Notes under the pieces: generated by a model
What the model saw: the letters and a program-made list of their open reading frames with translations, nothing else
The model's database searches: none
What the model was told of the DNA's origin: nothing
Position numbers and translations under genes: made by a program
Source of the DNA: Bretschneidera sinensis
Lineage: Eukaryota > Streptophyta > Magnoliopsida > Brassicales > Akaniaceae
Assembly: GCA_023935145.1 (NCBI GenBank)
Contig: CM043699.1
Span: 70,651,638-70,715,637, forward strand
DNA length: 64,000 nt
Reading direction: 5' to 3'
Shown here: positions 45,330-55,510 of the stretch, piece by piece
How positions within the stretch are numbered: position 1 is the first letter of the stretch
Layout of the letters: each line of letters opens with the position of its first letter

Positions 45330-47308
45330 TGAGTCATCATATCAACCGACTCCAATCATAAGTAGTCCAAGGCAATGATTGAACTTACTTAGAAGTAGAA
45401 CCTTAGTGCCTAAATCTACAGGCTTTTCCTCCATGGCTACCTTGTCCACATGAATGCATCATTCTGTAACATTTTCCTGAATCAAATGATACCGAACATC
45501 CATGTGCTTTGTCCTCTCATGGAACACCAGATTCTTACACAAGCGCAACGCACTTTGGCTATCCGAATACACCATTACCTGCTCTTTTAGGACCTTTAAC
45601 TCTTCCAACAACCCTTTGCACCACATAGCCTCCTTAATGGCTTCCGTAGCCGTTATATACTCAGTCTCGATTGTTAAGAGTGCTACCACCAGCTACAATT
45701 GAGCCTTCCAACTTACACAACATCCATTTAAGTTGAAGAAGTAGGAGGTAATCGATCTTCTTTTATCCCGGTCTGCTTCATAGTCCAAATTCGCATAACC
45801 CTAAAGATAGATGGAGTTACCCCTCTTCTCATAAACTAGCCCAACATCTGGGCTTCCCTTCGAGTACCTCAGCAACCACTTCATCCTAAGCCAATGCTCA
45901 TTTCTGGGATTACTCATAAACCTGCTGAGAACACTTATTGCATGAGCAATATCTGGTCTAGTGCTTACCATGGTGAACATAACTGAACCAACCGCACTAA
46001 AGTAAGGGACCTTTTCCATTTCCTTATTCTTCGCCTCCAATCTCGGACATTGATCGCTGGAGAACTTGAAATGACAAGCAAGGGGAACCTTCACTGGTTT
46101 GCTATCTTCCATAGAGAACTTAGATATCATCTTTTTTATGTAGGAAGTCTGAGAAATCTTCAATCTGTTTCTCTCCCTTTCCTAGATGATACACATCCCA
46201 AGGATCTTCTATGCATGGCCAAGATCCTTCATCTCAAACTTCTCACTGAGTTGAGACTTTAATTATTTTATCCTTTCCATACTGCTCCCAACCAGCAACA
46301 TATCATCAACATAGATGAGGATGATTACCACTTCTTCCACCTTGTGCCCCTTATAGTACAATCACGAATCATAGTAGCTCCTCATGAAACCTAAGCTAGT
46401 TACAAAGGAATCAAACCTCTTATTTCATTGTCGAGGTGATTGCTTCAGGCCATAGAGAGATTTCTTCAATTGGGACAATAACTCTCCCTGCCTTCCTTCT
46501 TTGTAGCTTTCGGGTTACCTCATGTAGATGGTCTTATCAAGCTCTCTATGCAAGAATGCTGTCTTCACATCCATTTGCTCGATCTCCCAATCAAATTGGA
46601 CCACCATAGCCAATACTATCCGTATCGTCTTGTGCTTCACAACCAGTGAGAATATTTTGGTGAAATCTATGCCTTCTCTTTGTGTGAACCCTTTCACCAC
46701 CAGCCTAGCTTTATACCGAACTTCATCCCCTAGAGGATTCGCTTTTTTGATCTTGTAGATCCACCTGCAATCCATAACTCTCTGTTTTTCTGGTTTAGGC
46801 ACCAATTCCTAAGAGTTGTTCTTCGTCAAAGAATCTATTTCTTTCTCCATAGCAAGCTGCCACTTTGATGAATCCTTACATTCCATGGCATCCATGTAAG
46901 TTTCTGGTTCAACCATCCCTCCTTCTGAATAAGGAGATACTACATTAGCATCTGTAAACCCATATCTCAAAGGTGGTCTAACCATCCTCCTTCTCTGGTC
47001 CCTTGTGAGCTGGTAGTCATTCTGACTTGCTGCATCATCCCCTTCCAGTTTAGCCTCTTCTTGAGTATCTTAAGCATGGCCTTCATTAATGGGCTCTACC
47101 TAGTTCGAACCCTCTTACCTTCCTTGCTCTACCTGAACAGAATTTTCCTTGATGCTATGCTCCACAAATTTCGGACTAGTTTGCTCACTATCCCCTGCAG
47201 AGTTAGTTTTCTTTAAATAGGGAAATAACAGTTCATTAAAAATAACATCCCTAATTTTTATGAGTTTCATTCCTTTTGGTTCTAAGGACCACAGCCTATA
47301 CCCCTTAA
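45330..47308 (-). pseudogene. copia-2 reverse transcriptase-RNase H, frameshifted
   Basis: Fragments in minus sense follow the copia-1 order: [19 protein letters not shown] (46805 onward), [13 protein letters not shown], a YVDDM-like catalytic motif near 46310, [27 protein letters not shown] (46163-45801), and RNase H with [22 protein letters not shown] and YSDSQSALRLCKN (45689-45459). Several frameshifts and stops break it. In sense its first bases adjoin the Athila C insertion at 47308. Confidence 0.87.
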
Positions 47309-48552
47309 TGATAGATGCTTAAATATTCATATTTAATCCCCTTATTTACACTTGTTAAGTCCTTAGTTATGTTAATTTAGTCCATTTTACTTCATTTCTG
47401 TGTTTCACATGTTTTTATAGGGTCTTGGAGAAAAAAGGAGCATTTTTGGCACCTAAAGAAAGAAACCTAGAAATCTTGGAGCAGCTACTAGCAAAAGTAC
47501 TATCGAGCACACTATTGGGTGCGATCGAGCGCACATGTACGGGCGTGAACAGAAAAACAGCAAAACTAGTTTTTGAAATAGAGGAGGTTTTATGTTTTAG
47601 GAAGTTTAGGGTTTCCTGAGTCTTCTAGGGTTATTCAACCCCTATAAATACAACTATAAACACACACAAAAACAATCACTTCTTTTATCTTTTGCTTAGC
47701 TCGAAATTGTAAGCTTTGGAGAGAATTGACAACCCGTCTCCATAGTATCCTTCGGGTTTTATATTTTTTGTTTAGTTTATATTATAATGCTGATCTTAGA
47801 CAGCATGTGTAACTAACTCTTTATAGGGCTTGATTAAAGACCTAGTTATGCTTTCCCATATATACATTCATTGATTATCTTTGAAATAGCCTTAGTTATG
47901 ATTCTTAACTTGATTAATGCCTGTGTTCATTTAAATTCCTCATATGTATATGTCTGATCAATATGTGCATGTAGTATGGACTTGTTAGTTAGACCAATTT
48001 GGATGACCAAGTCCTGGGTCTAACATTAGTAACAAAAGATATCCACACCGGATTCTTGGGTTAATTAACATGGGAAACCAAGAGTAGATACCATACCCTA
48101 GGTCATTTGTGGTTGTCGATTTCCATAGTACCTATGCTCTCTTAAGGAACAACTCAGTAGATACCATGCTAAATCCCTTAAGACAAAAAAGAGTTAGAGT
48201 AGATACCATGCCTAACTCGTTGCCTAGAGAAATCAATAGCTTAAGGAGTAGATACCATGCTCTTAGGTTGACAACCATTAGGTATTCATATTAGGGCTAG
48301 AGCATTGGCATATTACTCATTAGGAAAGTATGACTAGTGGTAGATATCAAAGCCCTATGTCTCATTTTTATTAATTCACATTCAACAATTATTTTGATCT
48401 TCTTTTATTAAGAAACTGATTCTAAAAACGAAATTCACCAATCCCTGTGGAAATGATCTCACACTTGCACACTATGCTACCATTGACCTTGTGCACTTGC
48501 AAGTAACTGTATGGATATTTACTTATTTATTTAGGTAGATAAATGAACAACA
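47309..48552 (+). repeat. 5' LTR of Athila C
   Basis: A 1244-bp LTR, TGATAGATGC to GAACAACA. TATAAATA is at 47643-47650, and two copies of the GTGCGATCGAGCGCAC motif (one degenerate) lie at 47497-47534. Confidence 0.92.
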
Positions 48553-48558
48553 AGTTTT

Positions 48559-48576
48559 TGGCGTCGTTGCTGGGGA
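48559..48576 (+). other. Primer-binding site, tRNA-Asp (Athila C)
   Basis: TGGCGTCGTTGCTGGGGA, matching the tRNA-Asp 3' end with two transitions. Confidence 0.87.
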
Positions 48577-48759
48577 TTGTGCTAAATTTCCTTTTAAAAT
48601 TATTTTTTTTTAGTTTAATCATCATTAGTTGTTATTTTATTCTACTTTATTTTTATCTAAAATCTAAAAAATTAAGTTTCTATTTATCATCTTTATTTTT
48701 ATCAAACCCTAATCAATTTCTTTTCTTTTTCCAGGCATCAGTAGAACTTTCTGTGATAC

Positions 48760-48795
48760 TTGCGATCAATTGCACCCTCTTGTGCGATCGAGCAC
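48760..48795. repeat. Paired palindromic motif before gag, Athila C
   Basis: TTGCGATCAATTGCAC and GTGCGATCGAGCAC, with TGCGATC starting at 48761 and 48783, 22 bp apart. Confidence 0.65.
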
Positions 48796-48862
48796 AATTA
48801 GGGCAGAGAGTTACCTGAGTAGCACAGTTGAACTGTTGCACTGAAGCTGTTTTACCTGATTT

Positions 48863-49303
48863 ATGCACGGACTTCGATCTCGACATCCAACATTCTTTCC
48901 CCTCGATCCCGAGCTTGAACGGACCATCCAAAAAAGGCTTAGAAACAACTTCGAGGAGAACGAAGAAGAATTCGAGAATGAAGCACCAATGGCGGAACAG
49001 CTCGAAAACCAGCAACCACCTGCACGAATACCGATGAAGCAATCCTTCATCCCACGGAACCTTGATCAGCCATCATGTATTGCATATCAACTTGAGGTGG
49101 AAGGCAACTGCTACATATCTCCGTAAGTATTGAGTGCATTGACTCACTTTAGGGGTACATCTAATGAGGATCCACATTTGTACCTTCGAGAGTTCTTTGA
49201 TCTTTGCAAATTCCAGCATATCTAGGGCCTAGACCAAGAAGGAATCAGGTTAATTCTTTTCCTTTTTTCCTTAAAAGATAATGCTAAACTGTGGTACAAT
49301 TCA
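48863..49303 (+). pseudogene. Athila C gag N-terminal part, stops
   Basis: The frame starts at MHGLRSRHPTFFPLDPELER, aligned with the gag start of element B, and continues through MKQSFIPRNLDQPSCIAYQLEVEGNCYISP. A TAA near 49124 and a TAG near 49222 interrupt it, after which homology to the gag core continues into the next open frame. Confidence 0.82.
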
Positions 49304-50395
49304 TTGCCTATAGTTTCTATCCACACTTTAGAAGAGTTAGCCAGCAAGTTTCTAAGAAAGTTCTTCCCAGCTCAAAAGACGAGACAATTGAGGAAGAAGA
49401 TTCAATCTTTCCAACAGAGGGATGGAGACCTTTTCTTTGAGGCATGGGGACACTTTAATGAGCTGCTTCACAAATGTCCACATCACAACCTACCTCAAGA
49501 TGAGCTAGTACTAGCCTTTTATGAAGGTCTAAATGACATGAATAAAGGTATTGCTGATTCAGGTTGTGAAGGTGTGCTGATGGAGAAAAGCAGTGAAGAA
49601 GCCATGGAGCTGTTTGAGGCATCACCGAGTCCACAAGCCACAAAACGCCAGATATATGCTTTATGTTCTCAATTTGATCACACTATTGAGACTTGCCAGT
49701 TATATTCATCTACATATCCCGAGCAAGTGAACTATATGGGACCAAACAGTGCATATGCAAATACCTACAATCTTGGATGGCGAAACCACCCCAACCTCTC
49801 ATGGAGCAACAACCACAATGCCCTAAACCTTCAAGGGGAACAAAGGAACTTCCACCAAGCAGCCAAACCCATTCAAGAGTCAAAGACAAGTGACCTAGAG
49901 AGTATGGTAAGGCAACTGATAACGTCACAAGAACAATTTATGGCAGATGGAAGGCAAATTCAAACTGAGCAAAGACAAACAATTGCAAAGCATGAGCAAA
50001 AAATCCAAAGACTAGAAGTTCAAATGGGCCAAATGGCTAAAGAGCTAAGTGCAAGGAAGCAAGGTGAGCTTCCTGCCCAACCAATACCTAATCCGAGAGG
50101 ATATCAGCAACTAAATGCCGTGACAACTCTGAGAAATGGTAAGGTAATAGGAGTTAATGAGCCAGCACAAGCATCTCCTGCTAAGCCATCCCCATCTAAG
50201 GTAAGTGAAATGGAGAAGTGGAATGCACCACCCTTCCCTCAAAGGTTAGTAAAGCCAAAGAAAGATAAATTGTTTGATATTTTTGAAACTTTGAGAAAAG
50301 TAGAAATTAACATTCCCTTACTAGATGCAATTAAACAAAATCCTGTTTATGCTAAATTTTTAAAAGAATGTTGCACTAATAAAAGAAAGTTTTAA
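49304..50395 (+). CDS. Athila C gag, central and C-terminal part
   Basis: An open 363-residue segment. It covers the gag core (LEELASKFLRKFFPAQKTRQLRK, WGHFNELLHKCPHHNLPQDELV), the knuckle region, WRNHPNLSWSNN, the Gln-rich helical stretch, LRNGKVI and APPFPQRLVK. The knuckle reads YALCSQFDHTIETC: its first Cys is replaced by Tyr compared with element B, so zinc binding is doubtful. It ends at a TAA that replaces a Gln codon of element B, in the same frame as the following protease segment. Confidence 0.88.
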   Translation: MPIVSIHTLEELASKFLRKFFPAQKTRQLRKKIQSFQQRDGDLFFEAWGHFNELLHKCPHHNLPQDELVLAFYEGLNDMNKGIADSGCEGVLMEKSSEEAMELFEASPSPQATKRQIYALCSQFDHTIETCQLYSSTYPEQVNYMGPNSAYANTYNLGWRNHPNLSWSNNHNALNLQGEQRNFHQAAKPIQESKTSDLESMVRQLITSQEQFMADGRQIQTEQRQTIAKHEQKIQRLEVQMGQMAKELSARKQGELPAQPIPNPRGYQQLNAVTTLRNGKVIGVNEPAQASPAKPSPSKVSEMEKWNAPPFPQRLVKPKKDKLFDIFETLRKVEINIPLLDAIKQNPVYAKFLKECCTNKRKF

Positions 50396-50407
50396 GAGCA
50401 TGAAACA

Positions 50408-51280
50408 GTGGCTCTAACGGAAGAGGTAAGTGCGGTATTATTAAGAAAACTACCACCAAAGCTACAAGATTCGGGTAGTTTTACCATTCCCTGCAGGATA
50501 GGTGACCAGTTTTTTGAGCGTGCACTATTGGATTTAGGAGCAAGTATAAATTTCCTACCATATATAGTAGTTGAAAAACTAGGTTTGGGGGAGCTTCAAT
50601 CAACCTCCATCACTTTGCAATTGGCAGATAGAAGCATCAAAAGACCTAGAGGTATACTTGAGGATGTCTTGGTAAAGGTTGGTGAGTTTATCTTGCCTGC
50701 TGACTTCATTGTGTTAGATATGGAAGAATGCCTTATGCTATTACCTCTGCCCATCATCTTAGGAAGACCCTTTATAAGAACTGTTGATACAATAATTAAT
50801 ATGAAAAAGGGTATTGTAAGTATGACGATAAATGGTGAGACAATAGAATTTAAGATATTTGATGCGTTGAAATCACCCCAAGATGATAATGATGATGAAT
50901 GTTTTAATGAATGTATGATGCAAAGTGTTGTCGAGCAAATTTTTCAGGTCTATCACACTAATCCATTAGAGGCCACCCTCACCCATAGCGTCACAAGTTC
51001 GGATGTGGTGCCTAAGCCAGAATCTGAAGATATTACAGATGACATCATTGAAGCTATGCACCTCCTTGAAGACTCTCCAAAGCATCCAAGTAAGTTCACT
51101 CCTCCGTTTGAAACTTTTGAGCGTACTAATACTACTTTTCTCTTATCTATTGTCCAAGCACCAAACTTGGAATTGTCGCAGTTGCCTGCAAGAAATCAGA
51201 CATTCATGGTACATGGACACAAAGTCACACCACACTCGGAAATTACAGTGCAACCAAGAGATGAAGATTTAGCGCCCTAG
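50408..51280 (+). CDS. Athila C aspartic protease fused to integrase C-terminal tail
   Basis: A 290-residue open segment, in frame with the preceding gag after one stop. The protease active-site loop is ALLDLGASINFLP (Asp42) and ILGRPF lies near 113-118. After the pre-RT spacer (QAPNLELSQLP) the sequence jumps at about residue 260 (near 51188) to RNQTFMVHGHKV and QPRDEDL. These match the extreme C-terminal part of integrase in element B. About 3 kb of pol is therefore missing, and the frame is preserved across the junction. Confidence 0.9.
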   Translation: MALTEEVSAVLLRKLPPKLQDSGSFTIPCRIGDQFFERALLDLGASINFLPYIVVEKLGLGELQSTSITLQLADRSIKRPRGILEDVLVKVGEFILPADFIVLDMEECLMLLPLPIILGRPFIRTVDTIINMKKGIVSMTINGETIEFKIFDALKSPQDDNDDECFNECMMQSVVEQIFQVYHTNPLEATLTHSVTSSDVVPKPESEDITDDIIEAMHLLEDSPKHPSKFTPPFETFERTNTTFLLSIVQAPNLELSQLPARNQTFMVHGHKVTPHSEITVQPRDEDLAP

Positions 51281-51477
51281 ACTGTCCAGTATGCATTAGC
51301 AACAAGAGCACCTGAGCCACATACAGTGGACTTTATGTACGCCCTGTCGAAAGACTAAATGTTGAAGTTGCTATAGAAAGCGCTTAAGCAGTCCAAAATT
51401 TGATAAACGTGTAGCTCAAGCACCTCTATTAAGGTCAGTGGCACTGAGGCCACTGAGTACGCACTTTCTGCCACAAG

Positions 51478-51514
51478 TGCGATCGAGTGCACTTCACAGT
51501 GCGATCGAGCGCAC
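51478..51514. repeat. Paired palindromic motif after pol, Athila C
   Basis: TGCGATCGAGTGCAC at 51478 and TGCGATCGAGCGCAC at 51500, exactly 22 bp apart. Confidence 0.75.
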
Positions 51515-51869
51515 ATTGGACAACAACTTGCTAGGATGCCTAAACTGTCAACCTCCACCTCCTGCACCTGGTACCTCATCGACTGCACCACCTGGCGATC
51601 AGCAGTGAGAGGATACCCCGTCTGGCCGAAGACGTTAAACTTAGCGCTCATAGGAGGCACCCAAAAGCGTATCCTTTTTAGTATTTCTTTTTATTGTTAG
51701 TCTTTACTTTTATATATCTGTTTATTATCACTTGTTTTCCAGTTTATGTTTGTTTTTCTTTTTTCAAGGACATAGTCAGTGCATCCAGTTCAAGTTTAGG
51801 GGCGTGCTACGAGTCATGCCAGCCATTAAGTTCTATATCTCTCAGGTCAGATCCTTCCATGCTTCTCAT

Positions 51870-51903
51870 ACATTGAGGACAATGTGCAATTTAAGTTTGG
51901 GGG
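51870..51903 (+). repeat. Hairpin and polypurine-like motif, Athila C
   Basis: ACATTG/CAATGT arms (51870-51875, 51880-51885) precede AAGTTTGGGGG at 51893-51903, as in elements A and B. Confidence 0.7.
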
Positions 51904-52999
51904 TTTAGGGACACACTCATACACACACTATGTCCCAATTTTTGTTTTTATAGATAAATGCATGTTTATTCTGTTCCAAAAATTTTGGGTAATCTAAACA
52001 AACAATATGATTTGACTTCATAAGTGAGCTTAACACCTTAAACATATAGGCCAATAATTAAGTTTTGAACCTAGATCACTTACTTTTAGGCATTTAAGGA
52101 TTCACAAGTTTGACCTGAACTAACACGAGCACATTAGCACATAGTCGTGTGGGGTATGACATGTAATTTTGATTTGTATGTTTCTTTTGCTCGACTGTGA
52201 ACCAGATGACCTGTTAGTTTAACACTTTGGCATAAAATTTTTTTTTGTTATTGCTCAAAAGGAAAAAGTGCTCCTAATTCTCATTAAACAAACTTTCCAC
52301 CAAGTAACTAGCCCTCTTGCCTTAGTAAGTAGTGAGTGTCATGTAAAAAGGTGGGAATTTTTGCTCACAATGATCATTAAAAGGAACTTTCCACCGAGTA
52401 ACTAGCCCTCTTGCCTCAGTAAGCAGTGAGTGTCACGTCAAAAGGTGAAAATTCTGATTGGTAGCATTAAGACCAGTTAGTTTCGTAACATTTTTGACTC
52501 GAGTTAGTAAGTCCTTAGGGGTGTCTTTACACCCAATTCCCTAAAGCCATCTGGTTTGGGAGTCATTGGCTAAACGCTCGTTACATAAGTCAAATAGAAA
52601 GCTTAAGGGAACTAACTTGGCAAAAATCTCATAAACAAAAGAAAATAAGAAAATCTATGCCATCTTTGTTGATTTTAATAGGAAATTTGGTGAATCTTGA
52701 GACATCAAAACACTACACATTAGAATTATTTGGAAACCTTATCTTTTATGTGCTAGTTTACCACACACTAAAGTCAAACTTGTAATGTATTAAACTGCCT
52801 CATGAAAGTGATTTGCGTTCAGAACTCTTATTCATTGCAAAGATTTGTTTATATTTGTTAAGCTTGCTCATGAATACACATCATAGTTTTGTGTGAGACC
52901 TAAACTTTTTTTGGGCACAATGAATATTGGATTTATCTGTGTGTCGTTATTTTTCATTGTAGTTTTTAGTTTTGTATTGCTAAGGGACTAGAAATATGT

Positions 53000-53013
53000 A
53001 AGTTTGGGGGGTG
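53000..53013 (+). other. Polypurine tract of Athila C
   Basis: AAGTTTGGGGGGTG directly precedes the 3' LTR. Confidence 0.85.
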
Positions 53014-54325
53014 TGATAGGTGCTTAAATATTCATATTTAAGCCCCCTTATTTACACTTGTTAAGTCCTTAGTTATGTTAATTTAGTCTATTTTACTTCA
53101 TTTCTGTGTTTCACATGTTTTTATAGGGTCTTGGAGAAAAAAGAAGCATTTTTGGCACCTAAAGGAAGACATCTAGAAATCCTGGAGCAGCTACTAGCAA
53201 AAGTGCGATCGAGCGCACTATTGGGTGCGATCGAGCGCACTATTGGGTGCGATCGAGCGCACTATTGGGTGCGATCGAGCACACAACACATGCGATCGAG
53301 CGCACATGTATGGGCATGAACAATAAAACTGGCGAACCAGTTTTGGAAATAGAGGAGGTTTTACATTTTAGGAAGTTTAGGGTTTCCTGAGTCTTCTAGG
53401 GTTATTCAACCCCTATAAATACACCTGTAAACACACACAAAAACGATCACTTCTTTTATCTTTTGCTTAGCTCGGAATTGTAAGCTTTGGAGAGGATTGA
53501 AAACCCATCTCCATAGTATCTTTCGGGTTTTATATTTTATGTTTAGTTTATATTATAATGTTTATCTTAGATAACATGTGTAACTAACTCTTTATAGGGC
53601 TCGATTGAAGCCCTAGTTATGTTTTCCCATATATACATTCATTGATTATCTTTGCAATAGCCTTAATTATGATTCTTAACTTGATTAATGTCTTTGTTTA
53701 TTTAAATTCCTCATATATATATGTCTGATCAATATGTGCATATGGTATGGACTTGTTAGTTAGACCAATTCGGATAACCGAGTCCTGGGTCTGACATTAG
53801 TAACAAAGGATATCTACACCGGATTCTTGGGTTAATCAACATGGGAAACCAGGAGTAGATACCATACCCTAGGTCATGTGTGGTTGTCGATTTCCATAGT
53901 ACCTATGCTCTCTTAAGGAACAACTCAGTAGATACCATGCTAAATCCCTTAAGACAGAAAAGAGTTAGAGTAGATACCATGCCTAACTTGTTGCTTAGGG
54001 AAATCAACAACTTAAGGAGTTGATACCATTCCCTTAGGTTGACAACCATTAGGTATTCATATTAGGGCTAGAGCATTGGCATATTACTCATTGGGAAAGT
54101 ATGACTAGTGGTGGATATCAAAGCTCTATGTCTTATTATTATTAATTCACATTCAACAGTTATTTTGATCTTCTTTTACTAAGAAATTGATTCTAAAAAC
54201 GAAATTCACTAATCCATGTGGAAATGATCTCGCACTTACACACTATGCTACCATTGACCTTGTGCCCTTGCAAGTAAAGCTGTACAAATATTTACTTATT
54301 TATTTAGGTAGATAAACGAACAACA
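53014..54325 (+). repeat. 3' LTR of Athila C
   Basis: A 1312-bp LTR, TGATAGGTGC to GAACAACA. TATAAATA is at 53414-53421. It is 68 bp longer than the 5' LTR, mostly because the palindromic motif array at 53203-53305 has five copies instead of two. Confidence 0.92.
53203..53305 (+). repeat. Five-copy 22-bp array of a near-palindrome in U3
   Basis: GTGCGATCGAGCGCAC begins at 53203, 53225 and 53247, with variants at 53269 and about 53290. The repeat spacer is TATTGG. The array ends about 110 bp upstream of the TATA box. Confidence 0.95.
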
Positions 54326-54330
54326 CTTAA

Positions 54331-55510
54331 CCCCATCACCATACCCTAGAAACACACATTTTCTAGACCTTAGGCTAAGTTTATCATCCTTTTGATGTGC
54401 AAATGCAGCACATCCAAAAGTCCTAAGGTTGTTCAACTCAGGGGGTTTCCCACTCCACATCTCTTCAGGAGTCTTGAGCTCTAAAGCTCTAGAGGGTGAT
54501 CTATTAACCAAATATACAGTAGTGGACACAGCTTCCCCCCAAAAATATTTTGGTAAACCGGACCAAATTAACATGCACCTAACCTTTTCCATAAGGGTCC
54601 TATTCATCCTCTCAGCAACTCCATTTTGCTGAGGTGTTTTTACAACTGTTCTATGTCTAAGAATCCCATTTAACTCATAAAATTTATCAAAATCCTGATT
54701 GCAAATTTCTAAGCCATTATCGGTTCGTAAAGCCTTAACTACCCTACCCATTTGAGTCTCCAGCAACTTTTTCCACACCACAAATTTATTTAAAGCATTT
54801 GATTTATTTTTAAGCAAATAAACCTAAACCTTTCTTGAATAATCATCAATTAAAGACAGAAAGTAATGATTACCTCCCTGTGTTGATGTTCTTGCTAGTC
54901 CCTAAAGGTCCGTATGAATGTAGTCAAGAATGCTCTTAGACTTGTGCACTCCGGTGTTGAAACTGACCCAGTGTTGCTTACCAAGAATGCAACACTCGTA
55001 GAAATCGAGTTTCTTTACTTTGTCACCACCAAGTAGACCATCCTTGTTGAGAACTTGTAGGCCCTTTTCGCTCATATGTCCCAAGCGATTGTGCCAAAGG
55101 GCTACCTTATCCATCTCAGCCATCAAGCTTGCTGCTTGATCCTTGATTTCTATCTCTCCGATCATCTCATAGAGACCATCTTTTATTGCTGTTTTGATCA
55201 CTATCAAAGATCCCTTGGTTACCTTTATCTTTCCTCCCTCTGCCTTGTATGTATACCCCATGGAATCTAGCTGCCCCAATGAGATCAAATTCCTTTTCAA
55301 ATTTGGAAGATACCTCACATTCCGCAGTAGCCTTGTGATTCCATCAAACATCCTCAACTGGATGTCTTCTATCCCCCTCACTTGGCAAGAAGTGTCATTC
55401 CCTAAGAAAACCTTTCCGTCATTGGTTTTCTGGAAATTCTTGAACCAATTTCAGTGAGGGCACATGTGATAAGTGCACCCGGAATCCAGGATCCATTTCT
55501 CGCTACCTTG
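54331..55510 (-). pseudogene. copia-2 protease end and integrase
   Basis: In minus sense from about 55500: a protease triad ILDSGCTYHMC, the region DIQLRMFDGITRLLRNVRYLP, a zinc domain (WHNRLGHMSEKG to CCILGKQH) and the integrase core with RTDNGLEICNQ and NGVAERMNRTLMEKV. The first core motif is broken by a stop (near 54902), and frameshifts separate the parts. The reading continues into RKCVFLGYGDGVK up to 54331, where Athila C interrupts it; the equivalent next residues lie at 47303 and below. Confidence 0.87.

Larger units (their letters stand above)
51281..52999 (+). other. Athila C 3' non-coding region
   Basis: No protein is supported. It contains the paired palindromic motif (51478-51514), AAGTTTAGGGG (51792-51802), a hairpin (51870-51885) with AAGTTTGGGGG (51893-51903), and a duplicated unit of about 95 bp at 52285-52460 shared with element B. 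Confidence 0.7.
47309..54325 (+). mobile_element. Athila element C, deletion derivative keeping gag and protease
   Basis: A 7.0-kb element on the plus strand with two LTRs, tRNA-Asp primer site, gag, protease and polypurine tract, flanked by CTTAA (47304-47308 and 54326-54330). It lies within copia-2, whose frames flank it. Compared with element B it lacks RT, RNase H and most of integrase, deleted between about residue 260 of its second frame and the integrase C-terminus. It could move only with enzymes supplied by another Athila copy. Confidence 0.92.

Noticed and set aside
53203..53305. Possible CRISPR-like array
   Set aside because: The spacers are identical 6-mers and the array lies in a plant LTR promoter region, so it is a tandem repeat.
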